Origin: Aureimonas ureilytica
GTDB lineage: Bacteria; Pseudomonadota; Alphaproteobacteria; Rhizobiales; Rhizobiaceae
Reading direction: 5' to 3'
DNA: 50,655 nucleotides
NCBI RefSeq assembly: GCF_001475935.1
Contig: NZ_LDQA01000035.1
Coordinates: 1-50,655, forward strand
Shown here: in pieces, positions 1 through 9,488 of the stretch
How the letters are laid out: the number at the start of each line of letters is the position of its first letter
Numbering within the stretch: the stretch's first letter is position 1
Program-made: the position numbers and the translations under genes
The notes under the pieces: generated by a model
The model's database searches: none
What the model was told of the DNA's origin: nothing
The model's input: only the letters and a program-made list of their open reading frames with translations

Positions 1-1140
1 GCCGCCGCCGCGATCGCGGCCGCCGGCACGCCGGTCTTCGCCGTCAAGGGCGAGACGCTGGACGAATATTGGGATTACACCGACCGCCTGTTCCAGTGGC
101 CGGACGGTGAGCCCGCGAACATGATTCTGGACGATGGCGGCGACGCCACGATGTACATCCTGCTCGGCGCGCGCGCCGAAGCGGGCGAGGACGTCCTGTC
201 CAACCCCGGCTCCGAAGAAGAGGAAATCCTCTTCCGCCAGATCCAGAAGCGCCTGTCGCTTTCGCCCGGCTTCTTCAAGCGCCAGCGCGACGCCATCAAG
301 GGCGTGACCGAGGAAACCACCACGGGCGTCAACCGCCTGTACCAGTTGCAGAAGAAGGGCCTCCTCCCCTTCCCCGCGATCAACGTCAATGACAGCGTGA
401 CCAAGTCGAAATTCGACAACAAGTACGGCTGCAAGGAATCCTTGGTGGACGGCATCCGCCGCGCCACCGACGTGATGATGGCCGGCAAGGTCGCGGTGGT
501 CTGCGGCTATGGCGATGTGGGCAAGGGTTCGGCCGCCTCGCTGGCGGGCGCCGGCGCGCGCGTTAAGGTGACGGAAGTCGATCCGATCTGCGCGCTTCAA
601 GCGGCGATGGACGGGTTCGAGGTCGTCACGCTGGAGGACGCAGCCCCCACCGCCGACATCGTGATCACCACCACCGGCAACAAGGACGTCGTGACGCTCG
701 ACACGATGCGCCTTCTGAAAGACATGGCGATCGTCGGCAATATCGGCCATTTCGACAACGAGATTCAGGTTGCCTCGCTGCGCAACCTGACTTGGACCAA
801 CATCAAGCCCCAGGTCGACATGGTCACCTTCCCCGATGGCAAGCGGATGCTGCTTCTGTCGGAAGGCCGCCTTCTGAATCTGGGCAATGCGACGGGCCAC
901 CCGTCCTTCGTCATGTCGGCCTCGTTCACGAACCAGACGCTGGCGCAGATCGAGCTTTTCACCAAAAGCGAGAAATACGAGAACAAGGTCTATGTGCTGC
1001 CCAAGCACCTGGACGAGAAGGTCGCGCGCCTTCACCTCGGCCGCCTCGGCGTCAAGCTCTCCACCCTGTCGGACGAGCAGGCCGCCTATATCGGCGTGAC
1101 ACCGCAGGGCCCGTTCAAGCCTGAGCACTACCGGTACTAA
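1..1140 (+). CDS. ahcY: Adenosylhomocysteinase, 3' part (5' end outside window)
   Basis: The frame is open from base 1 and ends at TAA 1138-1140, so about 379 C-terminal residues of a protein of roughly 465 are present. The enzyme hydrolyses S-adenosylhomocysteine to adenosine and homocysteine in the cytosol, closing the SAM methylation cycle. Visible signatures are the substrate-domain run ILDDGGDAT, the [15 protein letters not shown] stretch holding the catalytic Lys/Asp, the NAD-binding glycine motif [11 protein letters not shown], and the C-terminal KPEHYRY tail, where Lys and Tyr reach the neighbouring subunit's NAD site. No frameshift is seen. A strong hairpin terminator follows directly, so it is transcribed separately from divL. 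Confidence 0.97.
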   Translation, partial: AAAAIAAAGTPVFAVKGETLDEYWDYTDRLFQWPDGEPANMILDDGGDATMYILLGARAEAGEDVLSNPGSEEEEILFRQIQKRLSLSPGFFKRQRDAIKGVTEETTTGVNRLYQLQKKGLLPFPAINVNDSVTKSKFDNKYGCKESLVDGIRRATDVMMAGKVAVVCGYGDVGKGSAASLAGAGARVKVTEVDPICALQAAMDGFEVVTLEDAAPTADIVITTTGNKDVVTLDTMRLLKDMAIVGNIGHFDNEIQVASLRNLTWTNIKPQVDMVTFPDGKRMLLLSEGRLLNLGNATGHPSFVMSASFTNQTLAQIELFTKSEKYENKVYVLPKHLDEKVARLHLGRLGVKLSTLSDEQAAYIGVTPQGPFKPEHYRY

Positions 1141-1169
1141 CGACTCGGGGTCCTCACAAGCAGGGGTCG

Positions 1170-1209
1170 AATACGCCGAAGGCAACCCCTTCGGCGTATT
1201 TTCTTTTTT
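1170..1209 (+). terminator. Intrinsic terminator of ahcY
   Basis: A perfect 13-bp inverted repeat (1170-1182 with 1188-1200) encloses a 5-base loop and runs into a T-rich tract to 1209. It lies 30 bp after the ahcY stop codon. Confidence 0.9.
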
Positions 1210-1346
1210 AACGTCTGTGCCGTTCCTGCGCTTTCTCTGAGGTTATCCACCGTTTAAGTTTTACGAATCGTCGCCCCGTTGGGGAGCGGGGCGTCGGTGA
1301 CGGGGACAACTGTCTTTTCTCGAAAGGCGGCGGAGAAGGACGGGGG

Positions 1347-3875
1347 ATGACACGACTGAAATCCATGATGAAGGCGGGTTCGGCGACCCGCTTTCTGTCT
1401 ATGCTCGACACGCGATTCGGCCGGGTGCTGCGCGGCGCGCCCGCGCTGCTTCTGGCGCTCGGCGTCACGAGCGCGCGGGCTGAGGAAGCCTCCGGGGCGA
1501 TGCGCCCCGAAACGGTGCTCAACCTCGCGCTGATCGGCCTCACCATCGGCGCGGCGATGATCGCCGCCGTCTGGCTGATCCGCCAGCAGGCCGCGACCGC
1601 CGAAGAGAACAAGCGCCTGCGCGCCGACCTGTCCGACGCGCTCAACGAGGCGGATCGGCGCGGCACGCTTCTGGCCGATGACAATCAGCGCCTTCTCGTC
1701 TTCAGTGGCTCCGGCGCGCCCGATCTCGTCGGCACGCTGCCCAAGCTCTTCGGTGCGCCGCAGGACACGGCCGCCTTTCTCGACTTCGAAGGCTGGATGG
1801 CCCCCGAGGAAGCGCGCGAGCTGATCCGCGCCCTGTCGCAGCTGCGCAACCGCGCCGAAGCCTTCCGCATGGAAGTGGAATCGGCCGGCGGCCATGTTCT
1901 GGAGATCGCGGGCCGCACGGCCGGCGCGCTCGCCGTGGTACGCTTCACGCCGCTGTCGGGGCTGCGCGAGGAGATCGCGACGCTGCGCCTCGAACAGAAC
2001 CGCGCCAATGGCATGATCGAAACCATGCAGGCACTCTTCGACGCAGCGCCTTTGCCCATGTGGCTGCGCGGCGAGGACGAGCGGCTGGTCTGGGTCAACG
2101 ACGCCTACGCGCGCGCCGTGGACGCGCCGGGCGTGATTTCCGCCGTGGACGCACAGACCGAATTCCTCAACGAGCAGGACCGCGCGCAGATCGTCGCCGG
2201 CCGCGCGCAGTCGGGCCGCTTCCTGAACCGGCTCAGCGCCGTGGTGGACGCCGACCGGCGCAACTTCCTGGTGGTGGACGCGGCCGGCCCCTTCGGCTCG
2301 GCGGGCCTTGCCATCGACATTTCCGAGACCGAAAGCGTGCGGCGCGAGCTGCGCGAGACCGTGCGCTCGCATTCCGAAACGCTCGACCATCTGACGACGG
2401 CAGTGGCCCGCTTCGACGACAAGACGCAGCTCGCCTATCACAATTCCGCCTTCGCCAAGCTCTTCAACCTCTCGGCGACCTATCTGGACCGCGCGCCCGA
2501 TCTCGTATCGATCCTCGACCATCTGCGCTCCGTCGGCGTTCTCCCGGACGATCGGCCGCTGCGCGACGTGAAGGCCGAGATCCAGGCCGCGCACCGCGCC
2601 ACGCAGCCGACCGACGCGCTTTGGCATCTGACGGACGGGCGCACGCTGCGCGTCTTCACCAGCCCCGAGCCCTCTGGCGGCGCGAGCTGGGTGTTCGAAG
2701 ACCTGACCGAGAAGCTGCAACTGGAATCGCGCCTCAATACGCTGGTGCGCCTTCAGGGCGAAACGCTCGACTATCTCAGGGAAGGCGTCGCGGTGTTCGG
2801 CCAGGATGGGCGCCTGCGCCTGTCCAACCCGATCTTCGCCGAGCTTTGGGGTCTGTCGCAGGAATTTCTGGACGCCAAGCCGCATGTCCGCGCCTTCGCG
2901 ACCACCGCGACGGTCACGATCCGCCGCCCGGCCGATGGTTCGGAGCCAGAAGCCAGCTGGACCGGCTTCGCCCATGCCGTCACCGCTTTCGACGAAGCCC
3001 CGCGCGAGGCGCAATCGGGCGAGTTCGAACTCTCCGACGGGCGCGTGCAGGCCTATGGCATCGTGCCCCTGCCCAACGGGCAGACCATGCTCACCTTCTC
3101 CGACATCACCGACGCGCGCCGCGCCGAGCGGATGCTGCGCGAGAAGAACGACGCGCTGGAACATGCCTCGCGTCTGAAGAACGATTTCGTCCAGCACGTG
3201 AACTACGAGCTGCGCTCGCCGCTGACCAACATCATCGGCTTTTCCGCGCTCCTGCGCTCGCCCGAGACCGGCCCGCTCAACACGCGCCAAAGCGAATATC
3301 TCGACTATATCGGCACCTCGACCACGACACTGCTCACCATCGTCAACGACATTCTGGATCTGGCCACGATCGACGCCGGGATCATGGATCTCGATCTGGG
3401 CGACGTGGACATCGCCCATACGGTGGACCACGCGGCCGAGGCGGTGAGCGAGCGGCTTCGCGACAACGACATCCGGCTCGACATCGACATCGCGCAGGCC
3501 GGCGCGAGCTTCCGCGCCGATGGGCACCGCGTCACGCAGGTTCTCTTCAACCTTCTGTCCAACGCGGCCAATTTCGCGCCGCAAGGCTCGACCGTGCGCC
3601 TCACTGCGCGCCGGCGGGGCGACAATCTCTTCTTCGCCGTCGCCGACGAAGGCCCCGGCATCTCGCCCGCCAATGTCGAGCGCATGTTCGAGCGCTTCGA
3701 GACCGATCCGGCCGGTGGCCGGCAGTCGGGCGCGGGGCTCGGCCTTTCCATCGTCAAGAGCTTCGTGGAGCTGCATGGCGGCGATGTGACGATCTCCTCC
3801 GGCCCGAAGGGCGGCGCGGTCGTGACCTGCCGTTTCCCGCTCCGCCGGCAGGAGCGGGATCTCGCCGCCGAATGA
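1347..3875 (+). CDS. divL: DivL-type cell-cycle PAS sensor pseudo-kinase
   Basis: 842 residues. The order is: signal-like hydrophobic segment (about 27-45), transmembrane helix (about 56-78), coiled coil (79-112), several PAS-like sensor domains (about 200-600), DHp helix and HATPase domain. The H-box reads HVNYELRSPL, with Tyr620 where histidine kinases carry the phosphorylated His. That is the hallmark of DivL, which in Caulobacter and rhizobia binds DivK and tunes the CckA-ChpT-CtrA phosphorelay. The ATPase boxes look intact (FNLLSNA, DEGPGI, GAGLGLSI). Start chosen at ATG 1347, preceded by a GGAGAAGGA ribosome site. The stop overlaps the next start (ATGA 3872-3875). A plain PAS histidine kinase is the alternative, but the Tyr and the tsaE neighbour favour DivL. 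Confidence 0.88.
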   Translation: MTRLKSMMKAGSATRFLSMLDTRFGRVLRGAPALLLALGVTSARAEEASGAMRPETVLNLALIGLTIGAAMIAAVWLIRQQAATAEENKRLRADLSDALNEADRRGTLLADDNQRLLVFSGSGAPDLVGTLPKLFGAPQDTAAFLDFEGWMAPEEARELIRALSQLRNRAEAFRMEVESAGGHVLEIAGRTAGALAVVRFTPLSGLREEIATLRLEQNRANGMIETMQALFDAAPLPMWLRGEDERLVWVNDAYARAVDAPGVISAVDAQTEFLNEQDRAQIVAGRAQSGRFLNRLSAVVDADRRNFLVVDAAGPFGSAGLAIDISETESVRRELRETVRSHSETLDHLTTAVARFDDKTQLAYHNSAFAKLFNLSATYLDRAPDLVSILDHLRSVGVLPDDRPLRDVKAEIQAAHRATQPTDALWHLTDGRTLRVFTSPEPSGGASWVFEDLTEKLQLESRLNTLVRLQGETLDYLREGVAVFGQDGRLRLSNPIFAELWGLSQEFLDAKPHVRAFATTATVTIRRPADGSEPEASWTGFAHAVTAFDEAPREAQSGEFELSDGRVQAYGIVPLPNGQTMLTFSDITDARRAERMLREKNDALEHASRLKNDFVQHVNYELRSPLTNIIGFSALLRSPETGPLNTRQSEYLDYIGTSTTTLLTIVNDILDLATIDAGIMDLDLGDVDIAHTVDHAAEAVSERLRDNDIRLDIDIAQAGASFRADGHRVTQVLFNLLSNAANFAPQGSTVRLTARRRGDNLFFAVADEGPGISPANVERMFERFETDPAGGRQSGAGLGLSIVKSFVELHGGDVTISSGPKGGAVVTCRFPLRRQERDLAAE

Positions 3876-5410
3876 GCCGGCTGAGTTCCGCTTTCGAACG
3901 GACCCTGCCGGACGAGGCGGCGACGGCGCGCCTGGCCGCCGACCTCGCGCTCGTCCTGAAACAGGGCGACGTGGTGGCGCTCTCGGGCGATCTCGGCGCC
4001 GGCAAGACGCATTTCGCCCGCGCCTTCATCCGGGCGCTGGCGGGCGACCCCGCGCTGGAAGTGCCCTCGCCGACCTACACGCTGGCGCAAATCTACGAGA
4101 CCCGGCCGAAAGTCACGCATTTCGATCTCTACCGCCTCGGCGACGAAAGCGAGCTGGACGAACTCGGCTTCGAAGAGGCCGTGGAAACCGGGCTCGTTCT
4201 GGTGGAATGGCCCGAGCGCGCGCCGGACACGCTGGCAAGCGCCAGCCTTCACATCGAACTGACCGACGGCCCGGCGAGCGGGCGGACGGCCCATATCCGC
4301 GCGACGGAGGATGCGGCCAAGCGCGTGGCTCGCACGCTGGCGGCGCGGGACTTTCTCGCGCAGGCCGGCTTTGCCGAAGCCGACCGCGCGCCGTTCCAGG
4401 GCGACGCTTCGGCCCGCCGCTACGAGAGCGTGGCGGCGCATGGCGCGGGGCCGATGATCCTCATGGACTCGCCGGCCTTGGTTCTGGGCCCGCCCGTGCG
4501 CGATGGCCTGCCCTATGCGCGCATCGCGCACACGGCCGAAACGGTTCTGCCCTTCGTCGCCATCGCCCGCGCCTTGAGCGAGGCGGGCCTCGGCGCGCCG
4601 GCGATTCTCGACGCCAACCTCGATGCCGGCTTCGTGCTGATGTCCGATCTCGGGCGCGGCATCGTGCTGGATGAAACCAACTGCCCCATCCCAGAGCGCT
4701 ACGAGGCCACGATGGCCGCGCTGGCGCATTGGCACGCGCACCCGCCGCGCCGCGAGTTGCCGGCGTTGGGCGATGCCGTTCATGTCGTCCCGCCCTTCGA
4801 CCGGGGCGCGCTGTCCATCGAAGTCAGCCTGCTTCTGGACTGGTACTGGCCGCATCTGCGCGGCCGTCTGCCGGATGAGGCCGAGCGCCAGCGCTTCGAA
4901 ACTGTCTGGAACGCTCTGTTCGACCGGTTGGGCGATGCCGAGCCCGCCATCGTCCTGCGCGATCTGCAATGGCCGAACCTCGTGTGGCGGCCGGACGAGG
5001 CCGGTCTGAAACAGGTCGCGATCCTCGACTTTCAGGACGCGATGATCGGCCCTTCGGCCTATGACGTAGCGTCACTGGCGCAGGACGCGCGGGTCGATAT
5101 GCCGCTCGAACTGGAACAGCGCCTGCTCGATCATTATATCGGTCTTAGAGCAGCCCAGGATGGGATTTTCGATCGCGCGCGTTTCGCGCAAGACTATGCG
5201 ATCATGAGTGCGCAACGGAGCACGAAGATTCTGGGAATTTTCGTGCGCTTGTTTCGCAGGGACGGCAAGCCGCAATACCTGCGTCACATTCCGCGTATTC
5301 AATCCTATCTTCAGCGCAGCCTGATGCATCCGGTTCTCGGCGACCTCGCCGCTCTCTACCGGGACTGGGCTCTTCTCGATGACACAGCCGCCCGAACGCA
5401 GGACTTATGA
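3872..5410 (+). CDS. tsaE: Fusion of TsaE ATPase and AmgK-like sugar kinase
   Basis: 512 residues. Residues 1 to about 160 are TsaE, the ATPase of the tRNA t6A37 threonylcarbamoyl complex: Walker A GDLGAGKT at 39-46, then PSPTYTL, FDLYRL and EWPER. From about 170 to the end is an aminoglycoside-phosphotransferase-fold kinase with catalytic loop LRDLQWPNLVW and metal motif ILDFQDA, like AmgK, the anomeric MurNAc/GlcNAc 1-kinase of cell-wall recycling. The open frame extends far upstream inside divL, but ATG 3872 is the first start outside it and overlaps the divL stop. The TGA at 5408-5410 overlaps the next ATG, a nucleotidyltransferase matching the AmgK-MurU pairing. Sugar specificity is inferred from that neighbour. 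Confidence 0.9.
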   Translation: MSRLSSAFERTLPDEAATARLAADLALVLKQGDVVALSGDLGAGKTHFARAFIRALAGDPALEVPSPTYTLAQIYETRPKVTHFDLYRLGDESELDELGFEEAVETGLVLVEWPERAPDTLASASLHIELTDGPASGRTAHIRATEDAAKRVARTLAARDFLAQAGFAEADRAPFQGDASARRYESVAAHGAGPMILMDSPALVLGPPVRDGLPYARIAHTAETVLPFVAIARALSEAGLGAPAILDANLDAGFVLMSDLGRGIVLDETNCPIPERYEATMAALAHWHAHPPRRELPALGDAVHVVPPFDRGALSIEVSLLLDWYWPHLRGRLPDEAERQRFETVWNALFDRLGDAEPAIVLRDLQWPNLVWRPDEAGLKQVAILDFQDAMIGPSAYDVASLAQDARVDMPLELEQRLLDHYIGLRAAQDGIFDRARFAQDYAIMSAQRSTKILGIFVRLFRRDGKPQYLRHIPRIQSYLQRSLMHPVLGDLAALYRDWALLDDTAARTQDL

Positions 5411-6195
5411 CGCTTCAGACCCTCGCCCCGACGCCCCTTCACGCCCGCCCGCCGCGCCGCGCGCCGAAGCCCAGGACGGCGATGATCCTGGCGGCGGGTC
5501 TCGGCAAGCGCCTGCGCCCGATCACCTCGATGATCCCCAAGCCTCTGGTCGAAATCAACGACAAGGCGCTGATCGATTATGGGCTGGATGCTCTGGCGCG
5601 CAACGGCGTGGAGCGGGTGGTGGTCAACGTCCACTACATGGCGGACCTTCTGCGCGCGCATTTGCGCAAGCGGCGCGATATGGAAGTGATCATCTCCGAC
5701 GAGAGCGACAAGCTGCTCGAGTCGGGCGGCGGCATCGTGCGCGCCCTGCCGCATCTAGGCTCCGATCCCTTCTATCTCATCAATTCCGACACGTTCTGGA
5801 TCGACGGCTACCGCGACAATCTCGATCTTCTGGCCGATCTCTGGAACCCGGCGGAAGCGGACATGCTGCTGCTGATCGCCGAGATGCGGCAGGCCACGGG
5901 CTATGACGGACGGGGCGATTTCACCATGGACCGCGAAGGCCGGCTGCAGCGCGTCGCCGAACGGGACATGAGCCCCTTCATCTATGCCGGGGCCGGCATC
6001 CTGAAGCCCGATATCTTCAAGTGCCTGCCCGAGGAAAGCTTCTCGCTCAACCGCGTCTTCGACACGGCGATCGAGAACGGACGCCTGTTCGGCGGGCGGC
6101 TGGACGGGCTCTGGCTCACCGTCGGCACGCCGCAGGCGATCCACGACGCGGAAGCCGCTTTCGCGGCCAGCGCCACGCGCGTTCAGAACGCCTGA
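5407..6195 (+). CDS. murU: MurU-like sugar-1-phosphate nucleotidyltransferase
   Basis: 262 residues. The nucleotide-binding signature LAAGLGKRLRP lies at 28-38, followed by IPKPLVEI, then HYMADLLRAHL and INSDTFWIDG, the metal-binding Asp region of NTP-transferase fold enzymes. MurU converts MurNAc-1-phosphate to UDP-MurNAc, bypassing de novo synthesis. The upstream kinase would supply the 1-phosphate. The start at ATG 5407 overlaps the preceding stop, which implies translational coupling. It gives about 25 extra residues before the family's usual MIL start, so ATG 5482 (Met26) is an alternative. The exact sugar cannot be proved from sequence. Confidence 0.82.
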   Translation: MTLQTLAPTPLHARPPRRAPKPRTAMILAAGLGKRLRPITSMIPKPLVEINDKALIDYGLDALARNGVERVVVNVHYMADLLRAHLRKRRDMEVIISDESDKLLESGGGIVRALPHLGSDPFYLINSDTFWIDGYRDNLDLLADLWNPAEADMLLLIAEMRQATGYDGRGDFTMDREGRLQRVAERDMSPFIYAGAGILKPDIFKCLPEESFSLNRVFDTAIENGRLFGGRLDGLWLTVGTPQAIHDAEAAFAASATRVQNA

Positions 6196-6377
6196 CGCCG
6201 GCCCCAGCGGGGCGGCCAGCCAAATCATGAGAACGCGAAGCCGGCGGTTCGGCCCCCGCCGGCTCCACTTGTGGCCGCGCACCGTGGACGCTCCTCAGCG
6301 CCCTTGCGATAGGCGGTGGGGGATTGCGGCGTGCCGGAGCTTGGTCTTCACCGGCCATGTCGGCTAGACTTAAGGCC

Positions 6378-9300
6378 ATGCGCCCCAACGTCTTTTCCAT
6401 TTCGCCCGGCCTGCCCTTCCTGCCGACGCTGGCGGACGGCATCCTGTCCGGCCGCTTTCTGCCCGGCCTGAGCTTCGCCGACGATCCGCTGGCTCTGGCG
6501 GAACTGACGATTCTCGTGCCAACGCGCCGCGCGGTGCGCTCGCTCGGCGAGGAATTCGCCAAACGCTTGGGCGGCGCGGCGGCCATCCTGCCGCGCATCC
6601 ACCCCTTGGGCGATGCCGACGACCCGAGCGCCCTGTTCGAGGAAGGGCCGGGGGCGGAACTCATCGCGGAAATGACCGCTCTGGAGCGCCGGCTGCTTCT
6701 GGGCCGGCTCGTGCGCATCTGGAAGGAAAGCCTCAACCGCGCGTCGCTGCGGCTCCTGGCCGGCGAAGAGCTGATCCTGCCCGCCTCCAGCGCCGACGCG
6801 CTCTATCTCGCGCAAGACCTTTGCGCCTTTCTGGACGAAGCGGTGAACGAGGAAGCGGGCCTCGGCCAACTGGCCCAGCTCGCGCCCGACCGGCTGGCCG
6901 AATGGTGGCAGCTGACGCTGACCTTTCTCCAGATCCTGACCGAGCAATGGCCGGCGATTCTGGAAGAGCGCGGAATGCAGGACCGCGCCGCCGCGCGCGT
7001 ACGCTGGTTCGACGCGGAGGCCGAGCGCCTGCGCCGGGCGCAGCCCAAGGCCCCGATCATCGTCGCCGGCACCACCGCCACCGCCCCCTCCACCGTGCGC
7101 TACCTTCAGGCCATCGCCAATCTGCCGAACGGCGCGCTGATCCTGCCGGGGGTGGATTGCCATCTGGATGAGGAGAGCTTCCAGGCGATCGACGCCAAGC
7201 GCTCCATCGCCGCGCCCGGCCACCCGCAGCACGTCATGCGCCGCATTCTCGGCGGCCTGCTGATCGGGCGCGATCTCGTCCATTCCCTCGCCCCGGACGA
7301 GGGCGACCCGCTCCTCGCACGCGAACGCTTCATGTCCGACGCGCTGCGCCCGGCCGAAACCACCGATCTCTGGGCCGAGCAGGCCACAAAACACGGGCGG
7401 ACGGCACTCGACGGGCTGGAACTGATCGAAGCGTCAGACGAGCGCGAGGAAGCGCTGGCCATCGCGGTCGCCATTCGCGACGCCTTGTCGGACCCCGAGG
7501 CGACCGTCGCGCTGACGACGCCCGACCGCAACCTCGCCCGCCGCGTCGAGGCCGAGTTGGAGCGGTTCGGTGTGCAGGCCAACGATTCCGCCGGCCGTCC
7601 GCTTTGGGCGACGCCGCCGGGCACCTTCACGCAGTTGGCCCTCGCCGCGGCTCTCGAGCCCGGCGATCCCGTCGCGCTTCTCTCGCTTCTCAAGCACCCG
7701 CTCCTGCGCCTCGGCCTGCCGGCGGCGGACGCACGTGATGCCGCGCGTGTGGTGGAACTCATCGCCCTTCGCGGCGGAACGGGCACGGCCGATGGCGCGG
7801 CCTTGGCGAGCCTCTTCCAGCGCCGGCGCGCCGAGGCGGAGGCGCCGGGCTCGCGTGCGCCCCGCCCCGTGCGCCTTCTGTCCGACGAGGATCGCGACAA
7901 GGCAGCTCGGCTCTGCGAGGCGCTGGAACAGGCGCTGAAGCCCTTGGCGGGCCTGCGCAACGATGGCGAAGGCGAGATCGCGGATTATGCCGTCTGCCTG
8001 ACGCGGGTTCTCGAAGCCCTGGGCCGTGACGAAAGCGGCAAGCCGACCAACCTCTACGCCGAGGAAGCCGGCATTGCGCTGCGCGATTTCTTGCGCTCGC
8101 TCGTCTCCGCGCCCGACACCGGCTTTGCCTTCCGTCCGGAAGAGCTGCCCGATGTCGTGCGCGCCCTGATGAACGACGTGACCGTGCAGCCGCGCGGTGG
8201 CCTGTCGCAGCGGGTCTTCGTCTGGGGTGCGCTGGAAGCGCGCCTGCAGAATGTCGATGTCATGATCCTGGGCGGCCTGAACGAGGGCGTCTGGCCGCGC
8301 GCGGCACGCTCCGACGCCTTTCTCTCGCGCGTCATGCGCACCGAAATCGCGCTCGACCCGCCCGAGCGGCGCATCGGCCTGGCCGCGCACGATCTCTGGA
8401 TGGCGCTCGGCAATCAGCGCGTCATCATGGCGCGCGCCCATCGTTCGGGCGGCTCGCCGGCCATCCGCTCGCGCTGGCTCCAGCGCATCCTGACGCTCGC
8501 CGGCAAGGCGGGCGAGGCCGAGCTTCTGGAGCGCGGGCGCGTTTATCTCGACCATGCGCGCCAGTTGGACGCGGTGGAGCCGCAAGCGCACGCGCGCCGG
8601 CCGGAGCCCTGCCCGCCGCTGGAGGTGCGCCCGCGCCGCGCCTCCGTCACCGAGGTCGAGACCTGGGTGCGCGATCCCTATGCGATCTATGCCCGCCGCA
8701 TCCTCAGGCTCGACCCGCTGCCCGAGATGCTGCGCGCGCCCGGCGCGCCCGAGCGCGGCAATCTCTACCACGCCATTCTGCATCGCTTCGTCGCCGAGGG
8801 CGTCGACCCAGCCGCCGAGGACGCCGAGGCGAAGCTTCTCGCCATCGCGCGGGAGGAGTTCGAGCGGGAAAAGCTGCCGGCCGAAATCGAAGCCATCTGG
8901 TGGCCGCGCATGGAAACGCTGGCGCGCAACATGATCGAATGGGAGCGCGAACGCGCGCCCGGCATCGCGGAAAGCTTCACCGAGATTCGCGGCGAAGTCG
9001 CCTTTCCCGATCTCGATTTCACGCTGACGGGCTATGCTGACCGCATCGACCGATTGCGCGACGGGCGCATCGAGATCGTGGACTACAAGACCGGCACACA
9101 CCCGTCCGTCAAACAGGCGCGCACCCTGCTTGCCCCGCAATTGCCGCTGGAAGCCGCCATGGCGCGGCTCGGCGGGTTCGAGGCGCTGGGGCCGGTCTCC
9201 TCCGTCGCCGATCTTCTCTATGTGCGCCTGCGCGAGCGCGAGTTCTACGACGAGCGGCTTGCTCATGGCGGCGGGCGCACGGGCGAGCCGCAATCGGGCG

Positions 9301-9488
9301 ACGATCTTGCCACCGCCGCGCTTGCCAGCTTCCGCCGGCTCGTCGCGGCCTATCGCGCCGCTGACAAGACCTATCCCTCGCGCACCCGTCCGTTTCTAGC
9401 GGGCGATACGTCCGGTCCCTACGACCATCTGGCGCGGGCGCGGGAATGGTCGGTCGCCGGCCCGGCCGAGGAAGGAGAGGCGCAATGA
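6378..9488 (+). CDS. addB: Double-strand break repair protein AddB (alphaproteobacterial type)
   Basis: 1036 residues from ATG 6378; TTG 6324 and ATG 6357 are in-frame alternatives, and the MRPNVFSI start fits the family best. AddB is the partner of AddA in the helicase-nuclease that resects DNA breaks and recognises Chi-like sites before RecA loading. The N-terminal inactive helicase-like region contains ILVPTRRAVRSL. The C-terminal RecB-type nuclease has GNLYHAILHRF, LTGYADRIDRL and IEIVDYKTG, the PD-(D/E)XK catalytic residues. I see no C-terminal cysteine cluster, so the iron-sulphur staple of the Bacillus-type enzyme seems absent. The stop overlaps the addA start (ATGA 9485-9488). Confidence 0.93.
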   Translation: MRPNVFSISPGLPFLPTLADGILSGRFLPGLSFADDPLALAELTILVPTRRAVRSLGEEFAKRLGGAAAILPRIHPLGDADDPSALFEEGPGAELIAEMTALERRLLLGRLVRIWKESLNRASLRLLAGEELILPASSADALYLAQDLCAFLDEAVNEEAGLGQLAQLAPDRLAEWWQLTLTFLQILTEQWPAILEERGMQDRAAARVRWFDAEAERLRRAQPKAPIIVAGTTATAPSTVRYLQAIANLPNGALILPGVDCHLDEESFQAIDAKRSIAAPGHPQHVMRRILGGLLIGRDLVHSLAPDEGDPLLARERFMSDALRPAETTDLWAEQATKHGRTALDGLELIEASDEREEALAIAVAIRDALSDPEATVALTTPDRNLARRVEAELERFGVQANDSAGRPLWATPPGTFTQLALAAALEPGDPVALLSLLKHPLLRLGLPAADARDAARVVELIALRGGTGTADGAALASLFQRRRAEAEAPGSRAPRPVRLLSDEDRDKAARLCEALEQALKPLAGLRNDGEGEIADYAVCLTRVLEALGRDESGKPTNLYAEEAGIALRDFLRSLVSAPDTGFAFRPEELPDVVRALMNDVTVQPRGGLSQRVFVWGALEARLQNVDVMILGGLNEGVWPRAARSDAFLSRVMRTEIALDPPERRIGLAAHDLWMALGNQRVIMARAHRSGGSPAIRSRWLQRILTLAGKAGEAELLERGRVYLDHARQLDAVEPQAHARRPEPCPPLEVRPRRASVTEVETWVRDPYAIYARRILRLDPLPEMLRAPGAPERGNLYHAILHRFVAEGVDPAAEDAEAKLLAIAREEFEREKLPAEIEAIWWPRMETLARNMIEWERERAPGIAESFTEIRGEVAFPDLDFTLTGYADRIDRLRDGRIEIVDYKTGTHPSVKQARTLLAPQLPLEAAMARLGGFEALGPVSSVADLLYVRLREREFYDERLAHGGGRTGEPQSGDDLATAALASFRRLVAAYRAADKTYPSRTRPFLAGDTSGPYDHLARAREWSVAGPAEEGEAQ

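Noticed and set aside
1254-3776. 840-codon open frame on the minus strand opposite divL
   Set aside because: Mirror of the divL codon pattern. The translation is Gly/Ala/Arg/Glu-rich without a domain, and the plus strand encodes a clear DivL.
2060-3871. Long N-terminal extension of the TsaE fusion into divL
   Set aside because: Arg-rich shadow of the divL frame; the TsaE domain begins at ATG 3872 in the 4-bp overlap.
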